Assembly: GCA_017406985.1 (NCBI GenBank)
Contig: JAFQXL010000003.1
Location: 1-64,000 of the forward strand
Length of the DNA stretch: 64,000 nt
Reading direction: 5' to 3'
Origin: Candidatus Saccharimonadota bacterium
GTDB lineage: Bacteria; Patescibacteriota; Saccharimonadia; Saccharimonadales; Saccharimonadaceae
The position numbers were made by a program, and so were the translations under genes. The notes under the pieces are model-generated. The model did no database searches. It was given only the letters and a program-made list of their open reading frames with translations, and was not told the DNA's origin. Of this stretch, positions 33,982-42,936 are shown piece after piece. Positions within the stretch are counted from its first letter, which is position 1. Every line of letters begins with the position of its first letter.

Positions 33982-36495
33982 TTAAAGTTCGCCCCAATTT
34001 TTTCCTATTTTTACATCGACCGCTAATTTAACTTTAAATTGGCTTCCGATTTTTTCCATTATTTCTCTCATAATTTCCGCTACTTCTGAAGCTTTTTCTT
34101 CATTGCATTCAACAATTACCGAATCGTGAATCTGTAAAATCATTTCCGCCCCCTCCGGTAGAGCCTTGTCTAATTTTATCATTGCTTGTTTCATTAAATC
34201 TGCTTCCGTTCCCTGAATCGGCATATTTTGCGCCGCTCGTTCCGCCGAATTTCGAATCAAGAAATTCGAAGAATTAACGTCTGGTGTCGGACGACGTCGC
34301 CCAAAATAAGTTTCGACAAATCCTTTTGTTTTTGCTTGTTCTAAAACTTTATCGAGGTATTCTTTAATCGGGCTTCTTACTCTAAAATAATCGTCAATAA
34401 AACTTTTTGCTTCATAAAAACTCATTCCAGTCGCGTCTGAAAGCCCTTTCGGACTCATTCCATACATAACTCCGAAGTTAATCACTTTCGCCGCGCGCCT
34501 CTGGTCTTTTGAAACCCTTGAGAGCGGAATCTCGAAAACTTCCGCCGCCGTCTTCGTGTGAACATCGACGCCTGAATTAAACGTCTCGATTAACTTTTCG
34601 TCGTCCGCCAACGCTGCCGCAAGCCTAAGTTCGAACTGCGCATAATCCGCCGAAATAAACGTTTTACCTCCTCGTGCAACAAACCCTCGTCGAATCTCTT
34701 TTCCGATTTCCGTTCTAACCGGAATATTCTGTAAATTCGGATTAACGCTCGAAAGACGCCCTGTCGCCGTTACGTCTTGCGTAAAGGTCGTATGGATTAA
34801 ATTATCCGCGTCCGCTAAAGCCGGTAGCGGGATAATATAAGTATTTAAAAGTTTCGAATTTTCGCGATATTCTTGAATCAAAGGAATAATTTCGTGTTCA
34901 TCTTTTAATTTTTCTAGCTCCTTCGCTCCGGTCGAAAATCCGCGCGAAGTTTTTTTAATTCCTTTTGTCGGAAGTTCAAGTTTTTCAAATAGAATATTCG
35001 AAAGCTGAATCGGCGAATTTACATTAAATTCTTCTCCCGCAACTTCAAAAATCTTTTTCTGATTTTCATTTACTTTTTTCTCAAACTGAGTTCTTAATTT
35101 TTCAAAATGTTCTCGATCGATTTTTATTCCCGCTTTTTCCATTTTATATAAAACCGGAATCATCGGTAAATCCATCTCGGTATAAACTTTAAAGAGTTTT
35201 TCGTTTTTATTAAATTCAGCGCGCTCTTCTCTATATTTTTCTTCTAAATCTTCATTAAATTCAAGTCCTAACTGCGTTCCGCTATTTTTTCGCTTTAAAG
35301 GATCAATTAAAAATTCCGCTTGATTTATATCCCAAATTTTTTCCGGTTTTTTAAAAACTTCTTCCGCAAATTTTTCGTCCACGTGCATTTCGGTTTTTAT
35401 ATCGTTTCGAATAATTAAATCTTTCGGGATTTCGATTTTAGCTGCATCTTCTTCCGCTTTTTTCTCTTCGACTTTCCCCATGATTTTTTCAATTCTTGAA
35501 ATAACGTCTTTGTGCGCTCCCTCCGGATCAAGTTTATCGAGTTCGTCGTTATATTTTCGGACTAGCGAGAAAAATTCTAAATCTTTTAGCGCCGAAATAA
35601 TTCTATTTTTATCAATTTTAAGGTCTGGAATCTCTTCTAAACTAACCGGCGCATCCGTCATAATTTTCGCTAATTTATAAGACATGTAGGCCGATTCTTT
35701 TCCCGCGACTAATTTATCGTGAACCGCACCCGAAATCTCATCGATATGATTATAAATTCCGTCTAAATCGCCATACTGCACAAGTAGTTTAACCGCGCCC
35801 TTTTCGCCAATCCCCGGAACCCCAGGAATATTATCCGAATTATCGCCCTTAATCGCCTTTAAATCCAAGAATTGTCGTTTCTTTATTCCATATTTCTCTT
35901 CGACCGCCGGAACATCCATCTCTTCTAGTTTCGAAAATCCCTTTAAAAGCCGATACATTTTTACGTTTTCGTCGACCACCTGTAACATATCTAAATCCGA
36001 CGAAATAATATACACTAACCACTCCGGGCTATCAGGCGATTTATTATTCAAGGAAGCGGGAGCATCGGAACGAGCCGTATTAGAGATACGGCGAGCGAGA
36101 AGCGCATCCGCTGACGCAGAAGAATGAATTGCCTGGTAGGCCAGAGTCCCGATAATGTCATCTGCTTCATAATCATCACACTCCAAAAACCCCCACCCAA
36201 GCGCCGAAATTAGATTACGCAACAAGGGAATCTGCGCAAAAAAGTCTTCTGGTGGTTTTACACGCCCCGCTTTATATTCCGGATAAATTTCTAGCCTTTT
36301 TCTCGTCGAAGTTTTCGCTTTATCCCAAGCCACGACAACTTTATCTGGCGAAAGTCTTCGAACAATCTCCATCGCAATCGTCGCAAATCCATAAACTCCT
36401 GAAGTTGGCGTTCCGTCTTTTCTCGAAAGATTTCCCATCGCATAATATCCGCGATAGAAGACACTTTTTCCGTCGATAATCACCAACTTCTTCAT
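33982..36495 (-). CDS. polA: DNA polymerase I
   Basis: 837 aa. The N-terminal 5'-3' exonuclease has VIIDGKSVFYRGYYA, YEADDIIGTLAYQA, ISSDLDMLQVV and GDNSDNIPGVPGIGEKGA. The middle domain that would hold 3'-5' proofreading is short and without its acidic motifs. The polymerase domain has TGRLSSVNPNLQNIPVR, ADYAQFELRLAA, RRAAKVINFGVMYGMS and QIHDSVIVE. Residues about 123-158 are an insertion of roughly 30 residues where other PolA proteins have a loop of 6-7; see the separate entry. It starts 2 nt after the upstream kinase gene. Confidence 0.96.
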   Translation of the reverse strand: MKKLVIIDGKSVFYRGYYAMGNLSRKDGTPTSGVYGFATIAMEIVRRLSPDKVVVAWDKAKTSTRKRLEIYPEYKAGRVKPPEDFFAQIPLLRNLISALGWGFLECDDYEADDIIGTLAYQAIHSSASADALLARRISNTARSDAPASLNNKSPDSPEWLVYIISSDLDMLQVVDENVKMYRLLKGFSKLEEMDVPAVEEKYGIKKRQFLDLKAIKGDNSDNIPGVPGIGEKGAVKLLVQYGDLDGIYNHIDEISGAVHDKLVAGKESAYMSYKLAKIMTDAPVSLEEIPDLKIDKNRIISALKDLEFFSLVRKYNDELDKLDPEGAHKDVISRIEKIMGKVEEKKAEEDAAKIEIPKDLIIRNDIKTEMHVDEKFAEEVFKKPEKIWDINQAEFLIDPLKRKNSGTQLGLEFNEDLEEKYREERAEFNKNEKLFKVYTEMDLPMIPVLYKMEKAGIKIDREHFEKLRTQFEKKVNENQKKIFEVAGEEFNVNSPIQLSNILFEKLELPTKGIKKTSRGFSTGAKELEKLKDEHEIIPLIQEYRENSKLLNTYIIPLPALADADNLIHTTFTQDVTATGRLSSVNPNLQNIPVRTEIGKEIRRGFVARGGKTFISADYAQFELRLAAALADDEKLIETFNSGVDVHTKTAAEVFEIPLSRVSKDQRRAAKVINFGVMYGMSPKGLSDATGMSFYEAKSFIDDYFRVRSPIKEYLDKVLEQAKTKGFVETYFGRRRPTPDVNSSNFLIRNSAERAAQNMPIQGTEADLMKQAMIKLDKALPEGAEMILQIHDSVIVECNEEKASEVAEIMREIMEKIGSQFKVKLAVDVKIGKNWGEL
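36022..36129 (-). repeat. in-frame palindromic insertion in polA
   Basis: The stretch encodes an extra peptide (residues 123-158, including ALLARRISNTARSDAPASLN) between helix TLAYQA and strand LVYIISSD of the exonuclease domain. At DNA level it contains a hairpin: GCCGTAT (36074-36080), loop TAGAG, ATACGGC (36086-36092), enclosed by AGCGG (36055-36059) and CCGCT (36108-36112). The composition is richer in GC than the flanking gene. The reading frame is kept. A repeat family is suspected, but no second copy was found in this window. Confidence 0.6.
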
Positions 36496-36497
36496 AG

Positions 36498-37073
36498 TTA
36501 AAACTCGATTTTCTTTAAAACTTCGTCAACCCCCGCGTTTAATTCTTCGACTCCTGAATTATTTAAAACATAGAAATCTGCCATCGCGATCGGTCCGCCT
36601 TTTTCGAGATTCTCAATTTCTGAGCGGTCTCGTTCTTGGATTTCTTCCGTATTAAACGGTCTCTCGACGCGTTTTCCGACGCGCTTATGTCGAAGCCCTT
36701 TATCGACTACGACCGCAAGAACGCTAACTTGTCCAGGGAATTCATGTCTTAATGTTTTATATTCTGTCCAAGTATAAAGTCCGTCTAAAATTATTCGTTT
36801 TTGTCCTGCCGAAATTAAATCGCGCGTTTCTGAAATTACTTGTTTTACAACCCAATCTTTCCCTTCTGTTTCTCGAATCATTTCGCGGAATTTCTTTTCG
36901 CTCTCTCCGTCCGGCGTTCGCTCGATTCCCCGTCGCTCCATCTCTTTATAAATCATTCCACCGAAATAAACTTTCGGAAAGCCTTTCGCGGTTAAATGGT
37001 CGACAACTACCGACTTTCCCGAACCGCTCATTCCGACAATTGCTAAAATTTTTACATCTTTTTTCGTATCCAT
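36498..37073 (-). CDS. P-loop nucleotide kinase-like protein (CoaE/UPF0200-like)
   Basis: 191 aa. Walker A GMSGSGKS at residues 14-21, a GGMIYKEMERRGIERTPDGE stretch like the UPF0200/CoaE-type small kinases, and an AAA_18-like layout with a lid region (VERPFNTEEIQERDRSEIE). Substrate not known; dephospho-CoA or a nucleotide are the options suggested by the family. It lies directly upstream of polA (2-nt gap), so the pair is co-transcribed. Confidence 0.65.
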   Translation of the reverse strand: MDTKKDVKILAIVGMSGSGKSVVVDHLTAKGFPKVYFGGMIYKEMERRGIERTPDGESEKKFREMIRETEGKDWVVKQVISETRDLISAGQKRIILDGLYTWTEYKTLRHEFPGQVSVLAVVVDKGLRHKRVGKRVERPFNTEEIQERDRSEIENLEKGGPIAMADFYVLNNSGVEELNAGVDEVLKKIEF

Positions 37074-37079
37074 ACTATA

Positions 37080-37085
37080 AGTATA
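37080..37085 (-). promoter_or_regulatory. leaderless extended -10 of the kinase-polA operon
   Basis: TGATATACT on the minus strand, hexamer ending 6 nt before the ATG. The TGA of the extended element is also the stop codon of the upstream gene (37086-37088). Confidence 0.6.
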
Positions 37086-37523
37086 TCATATCTTAACCTG
37101 ATACCTTCTTATTCCACATTCATAAGCGTTCCCATAAATCTTTCTCGGCGAATCTCGCTCTGATATTTTCATTTTAAATAATATCGTCTGAACTTCACTA
37201 TAATCAAAAATCCGAATACAAGAAAATCCTCTCGTCGTAATTTTCGCGAGCGGCGCCGAAAGAATATATAAAAAAGAGTCATCAACTATAATATATCTAT
37301 CTGAAAAATTATTCGTTACAAAAATATTTATCCCTCGAGAAAAAGCTTTTCTCCTTCGATAATTTTTCATATTTGAAATCATTGGTCGGTTTCTTGAATA
37401 AATTTTTACCTCAGCTTTTATCCCTGCAAAAATCAAAAAGTCTAACGTTTCGTCCGTTATGAAATCGTCAACGAGCTTAATCGACTTATCCGCTCTTTTT
37501 AAAATCCCCAAAATGCCTTGCAT
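37086..37523 (-). CDS. small protein with phospholipase-D-like half site
   Basis: 145 aa, not assigned to a named family. The centre reads NFSDRYIIVDDSFLYILSAPLAKITTRG, here in pieces: DRYIIVDDSFLYILSAPL resembles the 'HDRFIIIDD..VYHIGASL' segment of PLD-like (HKD-derived) domains, but the catalytic histidine position is Ser. It lacks the N-terminal DNA-binding part often joined to such domains. It may be a remnant or a small non-catalytic binding protein. It has its own promoter with a leader of about 50 nt. Confidence 0.5.
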   Translation of the reverse strand: MQGILGILKRADKSIKLVDDFITDETLDFLIFAGIKAEVKIYSRNRPMISNMKNYRRRKAFSRGINIFVTNNFSDRYIIVDDSFLYILSAPLAKITTRGFSCIRIFDYSEVQTILFKMKISERDSPRKIYGNAYECGIRRYQVKI

Positions 37524-37581
37524 TAAACCTTTCTCAAGACATTTCTAGTTTTTATTTTAAACTCTCAAAAACACTATCTTT

Positions 37582-37610
37582 ATTTTACTATATTCACCTC
37601 TGTTTTTCAA
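37582..37610 (-). promoter_or_regulatory. promoter of the PLD-like small gene
   Basis: TTGAAA (37605-37610), 17-nt spacer, TAAAAT (37582-37587) on the minus strand, starting 3 nt beyond the stop of the surface-protein gene. Confidence 0.65.
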
Positions 37611-37612
37611 GC

Positions 37613-39217
37613 TTAAGCGTTTTTATCCGTCGGTTTTTGTAATGGCTGCTCCTGTTCCCAAGGCTTTTTCATTCCGTTATTTTCAACTTGCGAAAGCGCC
37701 TGTTTTTCTTCAAATGTTCGCTTTTCTTTTTTACCTTTTTTCATAATTATAAAGACAATAATAATTCCCGCGACAAACGCTACTCCTAGCGCTCCGAGAA
37801 GCCAATAAAGCCAAGTTTTATCTTCTTTTGTCTCAACAGTGGTCTCTTCCGCTTTTTCTGAATTTTCTTCTTCGCGTGCATATTCCGGCGGTGTTCCTTG
37901 ATTTATTGTCGCTTCAACTCCTCCGACATAAAGTTTATAGCCGTTCGCATAGATATTCGAATTTTCCGTATCTTCATTAACCAAACTCGAAATATAACTA
38001 TCCGAAGTTAAGACAATCGTCGAAGTTTTATCGAGCGTAATATTAATTTCTTTTGCCGTTTTCGCGCTATTAATCGCCCCCATGTAATAGGCTTTTTCGG
38101 TTAAATTCGCGCTTAAAGTCGAAACGCCGTCGATAATTATATCCCCGAAAATCCCGTCGTCTTTCGCATAAAGCGTTACGTTTCCGCCATTCTTTCCGCT
38201 CGTTCCCCATTTTCCGCTTGTCGCTTTCAGAAACGCCCCCGAAGCATCATTATTAACATAAGTATTATGCTCTAGGTCGATTAACGCTGTTGTGTTCGTT
38301 ACGAAGAAAATCTCGCCTTTATTATTCGTTATTTTCGAATTTTTCATCGTAAAGTTTCCGGTTCCCTCGTCCGCGTCTCCCGACATCGATTGATAAATAA
38401 AGAACGCTTTATAAGTCTCTGAATTTCCGTTTAATTTTACGTTCGTAACCGTTATATCGTCATTATTTAGCGTTACCGAATTTTTACCCTCGATTACAGC
38501 GCCTTCGCTCGCCGTCGAAATCATTGTCGCGTTCGAAACCGTTACGTTCGCCGTCGAATAAATTACTGGCGAGCCCGTTCCCGAAACCTCATATTTCCCG
38601 CCGTCGACCGTCATGGTTCCTCCGCCTCTGTCCGAGCGAATCGCCGCCGAAGAGTTTCCAGAAGTCGTAATATCTAGGTTCGTCGCGTTTAAAGTTCCTC
38701 CGCCCGTTACCATAATTCCGCCGGAGTTATTCGAAGTTGTATTAATTGTCGTTCCGGAAATATCAATCGTCGAGTCTCCATACGCAAAAACTCCGTTCGC
38801 ATGAGAACCGTTCGTCGTAACCGTTCCGCCCGTAATTTTTATTTTTGAGGAATTATAAGATAAAACCGCCGCGTTCGTTCCGTAAAAATCGGCGTTATCT
38901 CCGCTATTATCGTCGCCAGATTTTACGACCGTCGGATTATTTAAGTTAACTGTTCCACCTGAAACTAAAATCGAGTTTTCGCTCGCCGTCGTCGAAGTAT
39001 AACTTCCGTCCGCTTCCGAAGTCGTTTCCGAAAAAGTTACTGCCCCTTTATAAGAAACCGTCGATTTATTTGAAGAAGAACCTCCCGCGTTCGAAGAGTT
39101 TCCGCTCGGTTTCGCCGGTACCGCAAAAACTAAATTAGACGTTAATACTCCCGCCGTAACGGACATCATTAACGCGCTCGTTATCGCGACCGTCCTTACA
39201 ACAACTTTTTTTCTCAT
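37613..39217 (-). CDS. beta-helix surface protein anchored by a C-terminal membrane helix
   Basis: 534 aa. A signal peptide (residues 1-33) precedes a Ser/Asn/Gly-rich linker, then about 370 residues of short beta-strand repeats (GGTVNLNNPTVVKSGDD, GGTVTTNGSHANGVFAYGD, GGTLNATNLDITTSGNSSAA) typical of right-handed beta-helix, pectate-lyase or adhesin-like folds. Near the end is an acidic linker, a transmembrane helix (WLYWLLGALGVAFVAGIIIV) and an unusually long charged cytoplasmic tail of about 50 residues. No sortase motif. Binding to a host or to polysaccharide is inference. It has a CAGGAGG ribosome binding site. Confidence 0.75.
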   Translation of the reverse strand: MRKKVVVRTVAITSALMMSVTAGVLTSNLVFAVPAKPSGNSSNAGGSSSNKSTVSYKGAVTFSETTSEADGSYTSTTASENSILVSGGTVNLNNPTVVKSGDDNSGDNADFYGTNAAVLSYNSSKIKITGGTVTTNGSHANGVFAYGDSTIDISGTTINTTSNNSGGIMVTGGGTLNATNLDITTSGNSSAAIRSDRGGGTMTVDGGKYEVSGTGSPVIYSTANVTVSNATMISTASEGAVIEGKNSVTLNNDDITVTNVKLNGNSETYKAFFIYQSMSGDADEGTGNFTMKNSKITNNKGEIFFVTNTTALIDLEHNTYVNNDASGAFLKATSGKWGTSGKNGGNVTLYAKDDGIFGDIIIDGVSTLSANLTEKAYYMGAINSAKTAKEINITLDKTSTIVLTSDSYISSLVNEDTENSNIYANGYKLYVGGVEATINQGTPPEYAREEENSEKAEETTVETKEDKTWLYWLLGALGVAFVAGIIIVFIIMKKGKKEKRTFEEKQALSQVENNGMKKPWEQEQPLQKPTDKNA

Positions 39218-39235
39218 AATCCTCCTGTTTATCTT

Positions 39236-39244
39236 ATTATATCA
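39236..39244 (-). promoter_or_regulatory. extended -10 of the beta-helix protein gene
   Basis: TGATATAAT on the minus strand; unlike the leaderless genes it lies 18 nt before the ATG and is followed by CAGGAGG. Confidence 0.6.
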
Positions 39245-39282
39245 AAAAAGCATAAGAATTACCTTAATTTTTCGAAAAATGA

Positions 39283-39288
39283 TACAAT
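39283..39288 (+). promoter_or_regulatory. leaderless extended -10 of trxB
   Basis: TGATACAAT, with the hexamer ending 6 nt before the ATG at 39295 and no ribosome binding site. Confidence 0.6.
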
Positions 39289-39294
39289 ATACTT

Positions 39295-40206
39295 ATGTAT
39301 GATATTACGATTATTGGAGCTGGTGTCGCCGGTTTAACCGCCGCGATTTATGCTCGTCGCGCAAATAAAAAAGTTTTAGTTTTAGAAGAGAAAGTTTGTG
39401 GTGGCCAGATTGTCGAAACTGAAACTATCGAAAATTATCCTGCTTCTCCGTCTATTTCTGGTCCGGAACTCGCGAAAAATATTTATGCCCAAGCGCGTTC
39501 CTTTAATCCTGATTTTGAATATGATAAAGTCGAAAAAATCGAAGAAGAAACCGACGGTTTTAAAATTATTACCGACTTTGACGAATATAAAACTAAAACT
39601 ATTATCGTCGCCGTCGGAACGGACTATCGCCATCTTAATTTAGAAAACGAAGACGCCTTAATCGGACACGGCGTTTCTTTCTGCGCGACTTGTGATGGTA
39701 GCCTTTATAAAGATAAAGAAGTCGCCGTTTTTGGCGGTGGAAACTCTGCGCTTTATTCTGCGCTTTATCTATCGAATCTCGCAAAAAAAGTTACCCTTAT
39801 CCATCGTCGTAACGAATTCCGCGCCGATGCCGCGCTCGTCGAAAAAATTAAAAATAAATCCAACGTAGAATTTGAGCTTGAAAAAGTTGTCGAAAAATTA
39901 AATATGGAAAATAAATCTCTTTCTTCTATTACCTTAAAAGACGTAAAAAACGGCGAAGAAAAAGAACTTAAAATCTCCGCTCTCTTTGTTGAAATTGGAC
40001 GCGTCCCGACTGGAAATAAAATCGTCGAAAATCTCGTCGAGTTAGACGAAGACGGATACATTAAGGCCGGCGAAGACGGAAAAACCTCGAACCCGAGAAT
40101 CTTTGCTGCTGGCGACTGTCGCGCTAAATCCTTAAGACAAATCGTTACTGCTGCCGCCGATGGCGCTTCTAGTGCTTCTAGCGCTATTAACTTCTTGAAC
40201 CAATAA
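39295..40206 (+). CDS. trxB: thioredoxin reductase
   Basis: 303 aa FAD/NADPH flavoenzyme that reduces thioredoxin. FAD motif GAGVAGLTAA (residues 8-17), redox-active CATC at 130-133 in VSFCATCDG, NADPH motif GGGNSA, and the C-terminal FAD motif IFAAGDCRAK. Length is normal for the low-molecular-weight type. A single-gene plus-strand unit, followed by a convergent tRNA gene. Confidence 0.95.
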   Translation: MYDITIIGAGVAGLTAAIYARRANKKVLVLEEKVCGGQIVETETIENYPASPSISGPELAKNIYAQARSFNPDFEYDKVEKIEEETDGFKIITDFDEYKTKTIIVAVGTDYRHLNLENEDALIGHGVSFCATCDGSLYKDKEVAVFGGGNSALYSALYLSNLAKKVTLIHRRNEFRADAALVEKIKNKSNVEFELEKVVEKLNMENKSLSSITLKDVKNGEEKELKISALFVEIGRVPTGNKIVENLVELDEDGYIKAGEDGKTSNPRIFAAGDCRAKSLRQIVTAAADGASSASSAINFLNQ

Positions 40207-40209
40207 AAA

Positions 40210-40285
40210 TGGAGCCATTGACTGGGCTTGAACCAGCGACCTGCTCGTTACGAATGAGCTGCTCTACCAACTGAGCTACAATGGC
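40210..40285 (-). tRNA. tRNA-Thr (anticodon CGT)
   Basis: 76 nt: acceptor GCCATTG/CAATGGC, D arm GCTC/GAGC, anticodon arm GCTCA-TTCGTAA-CGAGC with an A-C mismatch at the last pair, T arm GCTGG/CCAGT-like, encoded CCA. It is transcribed against trxB. Confidence 0.94.
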
Positions 40286-40322
40286 ATCTGCCTTTTATCT
40301 TATCATATTTTTTTAGACTAGT

Positions 40323-41201
40323 CTAGTTACTAACTCGATGATGCGTGACCGGCGAATCTTCCGTTAAAGCTTCGAATTTATAACCATTAGAAAGTCCATA
40401 TTGAATAATTCCCTCGACCGCATCGACCGAAAATCCTTTAATATCATGTTGTAAAATTACCGAAAAACTCCCCTCGCCGCGCCGATCTACCCCGTTAATT
40501 ACGTTCGAAAAAACTACTTCCGCCGTCGAGACATTATTACTCGCATCCCCGCTCGAAACGTTCCAATCGAAATATTTATAACCCCTCCGCTCGACTTCAG
40601 AAGTTAAAAACGTCATAATCCCTTTATTATATCTCGCGCTAATCGCGTTCGAAGAGCCTCCAGGGAACCTGATTAGTTTCGCTTCCTTTCCGGTTATCCT
40701 CGAAACCCTATTCGAAATCGCGTTTAAATCGCTAAAATATGTTTCCGCACTTTGATAAATCGCATAATTATGTGAACAAGTATGGAGCGCAACCGTATGC
40801 CCCTCTTTAAACTCTCTTAAAATTAAATCGTCTGAACCTTTACAAGTTACAAAAAACGTCGCTTTAACGTCATATTTTCCTAAAACATCGAGCAATCTCG
40901 CCGTATGTTCTCCAGGGCCGTCGTCGAACGTTAAATAAACCGTCCTCTCTCCTACTTTTTCTAGTTTTCTCCCCTCGGAAACCGTATCTAACTCGATAAA
41001 ATCCGGAACAACCGTTTCGACTCCTTCGATTATTTCTGACTGTTCTTCTTTCTCATTTTTTCCTCGCTCCTCGACATATTGTACTCCCGAAATAATTAAA
41101 ACCGTAAAAAGCGCCGAAAATATAAACACAAAAACCGGCTTAAGTTTAAATCTCTGTCGAACTTTTCCTTTTTCTATGATATAGTCGACATTTCTTTTCA
41201 T
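40323..41201 (-). CDS. membrane-anchored polysaccharide deacetylase
   Basis: 292 aa. One N-terminal transmembrane helix (about 20-40) and an extracellular NodB homology domain: TFDDGPGEHT (catalytic Asp and first metal Asp), HTCSHNYAIY (metal His), RFPGGSSN and ILQHDIKG. Such enzymes remove acetyl groups from peptidoglycan GlcNAc or from other envelope glycans, which often protects against lysozyme. It starts after a TATACT at 41209-41214 (7 nt before ATG), 16 nt downstream of parB. A perfect 12-nt palindrome spans its stop codon. Confidence 0.88.
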   Translation of the reverse strand: MKRNVDYIIEKGKVRQRFKLKPVFVFIFSALFTVLIISGVQYVEERGKNEKEEQSEIIEGVETVVPDFIELDTVSEGRKLEKVGERTVYLTFDDGPGEHTARLLDVLGKYDVKATFFVTCKGSDDLILREFKEGHTVALHTCSHNYAIYQSAETYFSDLNAISNRVSRITGKEAKLIRFPGGSSNAISARYNKGIMTFLTSEVERRGYKYFDWNVSSGDASNNVSTAEVVFSNVINGVDRRGEGSFSVILQHDIKGFSVDAVEGIIQYGLSNGYKFEALTEDSPVTHHRVSN

Positions 41202-41217
41202 TAATTTTAGTATAACT

Positions 41218-42057
41218 CTAAGCTAGCTTTTTGAGAAGTTCTTTTAGCTCTTCGTCATTTTTACAAGTAATTTTAATTGACCTTCCCGAAATTTTTACTT
41301 TCGCAGCATATTTTTTCGATAAACTATCTTCTTGTCTCGTATAAATCGAAGCTTTAACCGCTCGAATCGAAGATTTTTTCTTCTGTTCGCTCATTACTCG
41401 CTCGACTTTTCTCGCTGTCCACCCTTCTTCAATAATTAGCGGTAAATATTTATCAATTAGCTCCGGCTCCGCGTTGATTAAAGGCCTCATTACCCCTTCG
41501 GTTAGCTTATGCTCGACCATCGCCTTCTTCGCGCTCTCTGGAAGATTAAGTAGCCTCATTGTGTTTACGACCGAGCTTTCGCTCTTCCCGACTCGTTCCG
41601 CAATTTCTTTTGCCTCGAGGTTAAACTGAGTTTTTAGTTTCGCATAAGCCGTCGCCATTTCGATTGCGTTTAAGTCTTCCCTCTGCGCATTCTCAATAAT
41701 CGAAAGCTCAAGCCGGTTCTGCGTATCGAGCGTCCTAATAATCGCCGGAATCGTCGAAAGCCCCGCTTTTTTCGAAGCTCTCCATCTTCTTTCCCCCGCG
41801 ACAATTTTATATTTCTTTCCCTCTTTTACGACTACAATCGGCTGTAAAACACCGTGTTTAGAAATCGAGTTAGCTAACGCGTCTAGCGCCTCTTCGGAAA
41901 ACTCTTTCCTCGGTTGTTCTTCATCCCGAACAACGTCCGAAATCGGAAGCTCTTTTAGAGCGCTCTCTTTTTCGTCTTCCTCTGCTGTTACATCAAAATC
42001 CGTATCGACGAAATCCGTCGGGATTAAACTTTCAAATCCTCTTCCTAGTCCTGCCAT
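41218..42057 (-). CDS. parB: chromosome partitioning protein ParB
   Basis: 279 aa CTP-dependent parS-binding clamp. N-terminal region with GLGRGFESLI, then the nuclease-like domain QPRKEFSEEALDALANSI and GERRWRASKKAGL, the HTH (EIAERVGKSESSVVNTMRLL), and a C-terminal dimerisation domain. AAGGAGG precedes the start. No perfect parS site was seen in the window. Confidence 0.93.
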   Translation of the reverse strand: MAGLGRGFESLIPTDFVDTDFDVTAEEDEKESALKELPISDVVRDEEQPRKEFSEEALDALANSISKHGVLQPIVVVKEGKKYKIVAGERRWRASKKAGLSTIPAIIRTLDTQNRLELSIIENAQREDLNAIEMATAYAKLKTQFNLEAKEIAERVGKSESSVVNTMRLLNLPESAKKAMVEHKLTEGVMRPLINAEPELIDKYLPLIIEEGWTARKVERVMSEQKKKSSIRAVKASIYTRQEDSLSKKYAAKVKISGRSIKITCKNDEELKELLKKLA

Positions 42058-42084
42058 CTTTTACCTCCTTTTTGTTTCCACCCT

Positions 42085-42885
42085 TTAATTTTTTGTTCGC
42101 TCAATTACTTCTCTCGCTAGGTTTTTATAAGCCTTCGCGCCTTTAGAGAATTTATCATACGCCCCGACCGGAACTCCGTGACTCGGCGCCTCCGCTACGC
42201 GAACGTTTCGCGGAATCGTCGTCTTAAAGACTTTATCTTTGAAATATTTTTCGACTTCCTCTAAAACTTGAACCGAAAGCGAAGTCCTTTTATCATACAT
42301 CGTCGCAAGAACCCCGAGTAGTTTCAGCTTCGGGTTCATTCTCTCTCTAACTAGTTTCATTGTCTCGAGTAACTGCGACACGCCCTCCATCGCGTAAAAC
42401 TCCGTCTGAACCGGTAAAAGTAGATAATCTGCCGTAATCATTCCGTTTACCGTTAGAAGTGATAAGCTCGGCGGCGAATCGATAATGATATAATCATAGC
42501 TCCCCTCGATAAGCGATACCGCCTCTTTTAATCTACCGAAGCGATTTTTATCTTTTGCAAGCTCGACTTCCGTGTTCGCAAGTTGTGGCGTTGTCGGCGC
42601 GATGTCGAGGTTTTTATATTTCGTTTCTTGAATAATCGGCAAAAGTCCAATCGAACCTAACATTACTTCCGTCATAGAAGCTCCAGGAACTTGTGAATTC
42701 GGCTCATACGCCTTTTCGAGCGCCTCTTTGTCTATTCCGAGTCCGCTCGTCGCGTTTCCTTGCGGGTCAAAATCAATCAGAAGCGTCCTAAACTTCTCTT
42801 TCGCAAGATAAAACGCTAGGTTGACCGCCGTCGTGGTCTTCCCGACACCTCCTTTTTGGTTAGTAATACAAATAACCTTCGCCAT
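42085..42885 (-). CDS. parA: chromosome partitioning ATPase ParA
   Basis: 266 aa deviant Walker ATPase. KGGVGKTTTAVNLA (Walker A), LLIDFDPQGNATSGL (switch I) and IIIDSPPSLSLLTVN (Walker B/A') are clear. It binds the nucleoid as an ATP dimer and moves ParB-parS complexes. First gene of the parAB operon, with TGGTATAAT whose hexamer (42895-42900) ends 9 nt before the ATG. Confidence 0.94.
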   Translation of the reverse strand: MAKVICITNQKGGVGKTTTAVNLAFYLAKEKFRTLLIDFDPQGNATSGLGIDKEALEKAYEPNSQVPGASMTEVMLGSIGLLPIIQETKYKNLDIAPTTPQLANTEVELAKDKNRFGRLKEAVSLIEGSYDYIIIDSPPSLSLLTVNGMITADYLLLPVQTEFYAMEGVSQLLETMKLVRERMNPKLKLLGVLATMYDKRTSLSVQVLEEVEKYFKDKVFKTTIPRNVRVAEAPSHGVPVGAYDKFSKGAKAYKNLAREVIERTKN

Positions 42886-42936
42886 AATACCCTAATTATA
42901 CCACATTCCGCTTATATTAAAACTTATTTCACGAAA

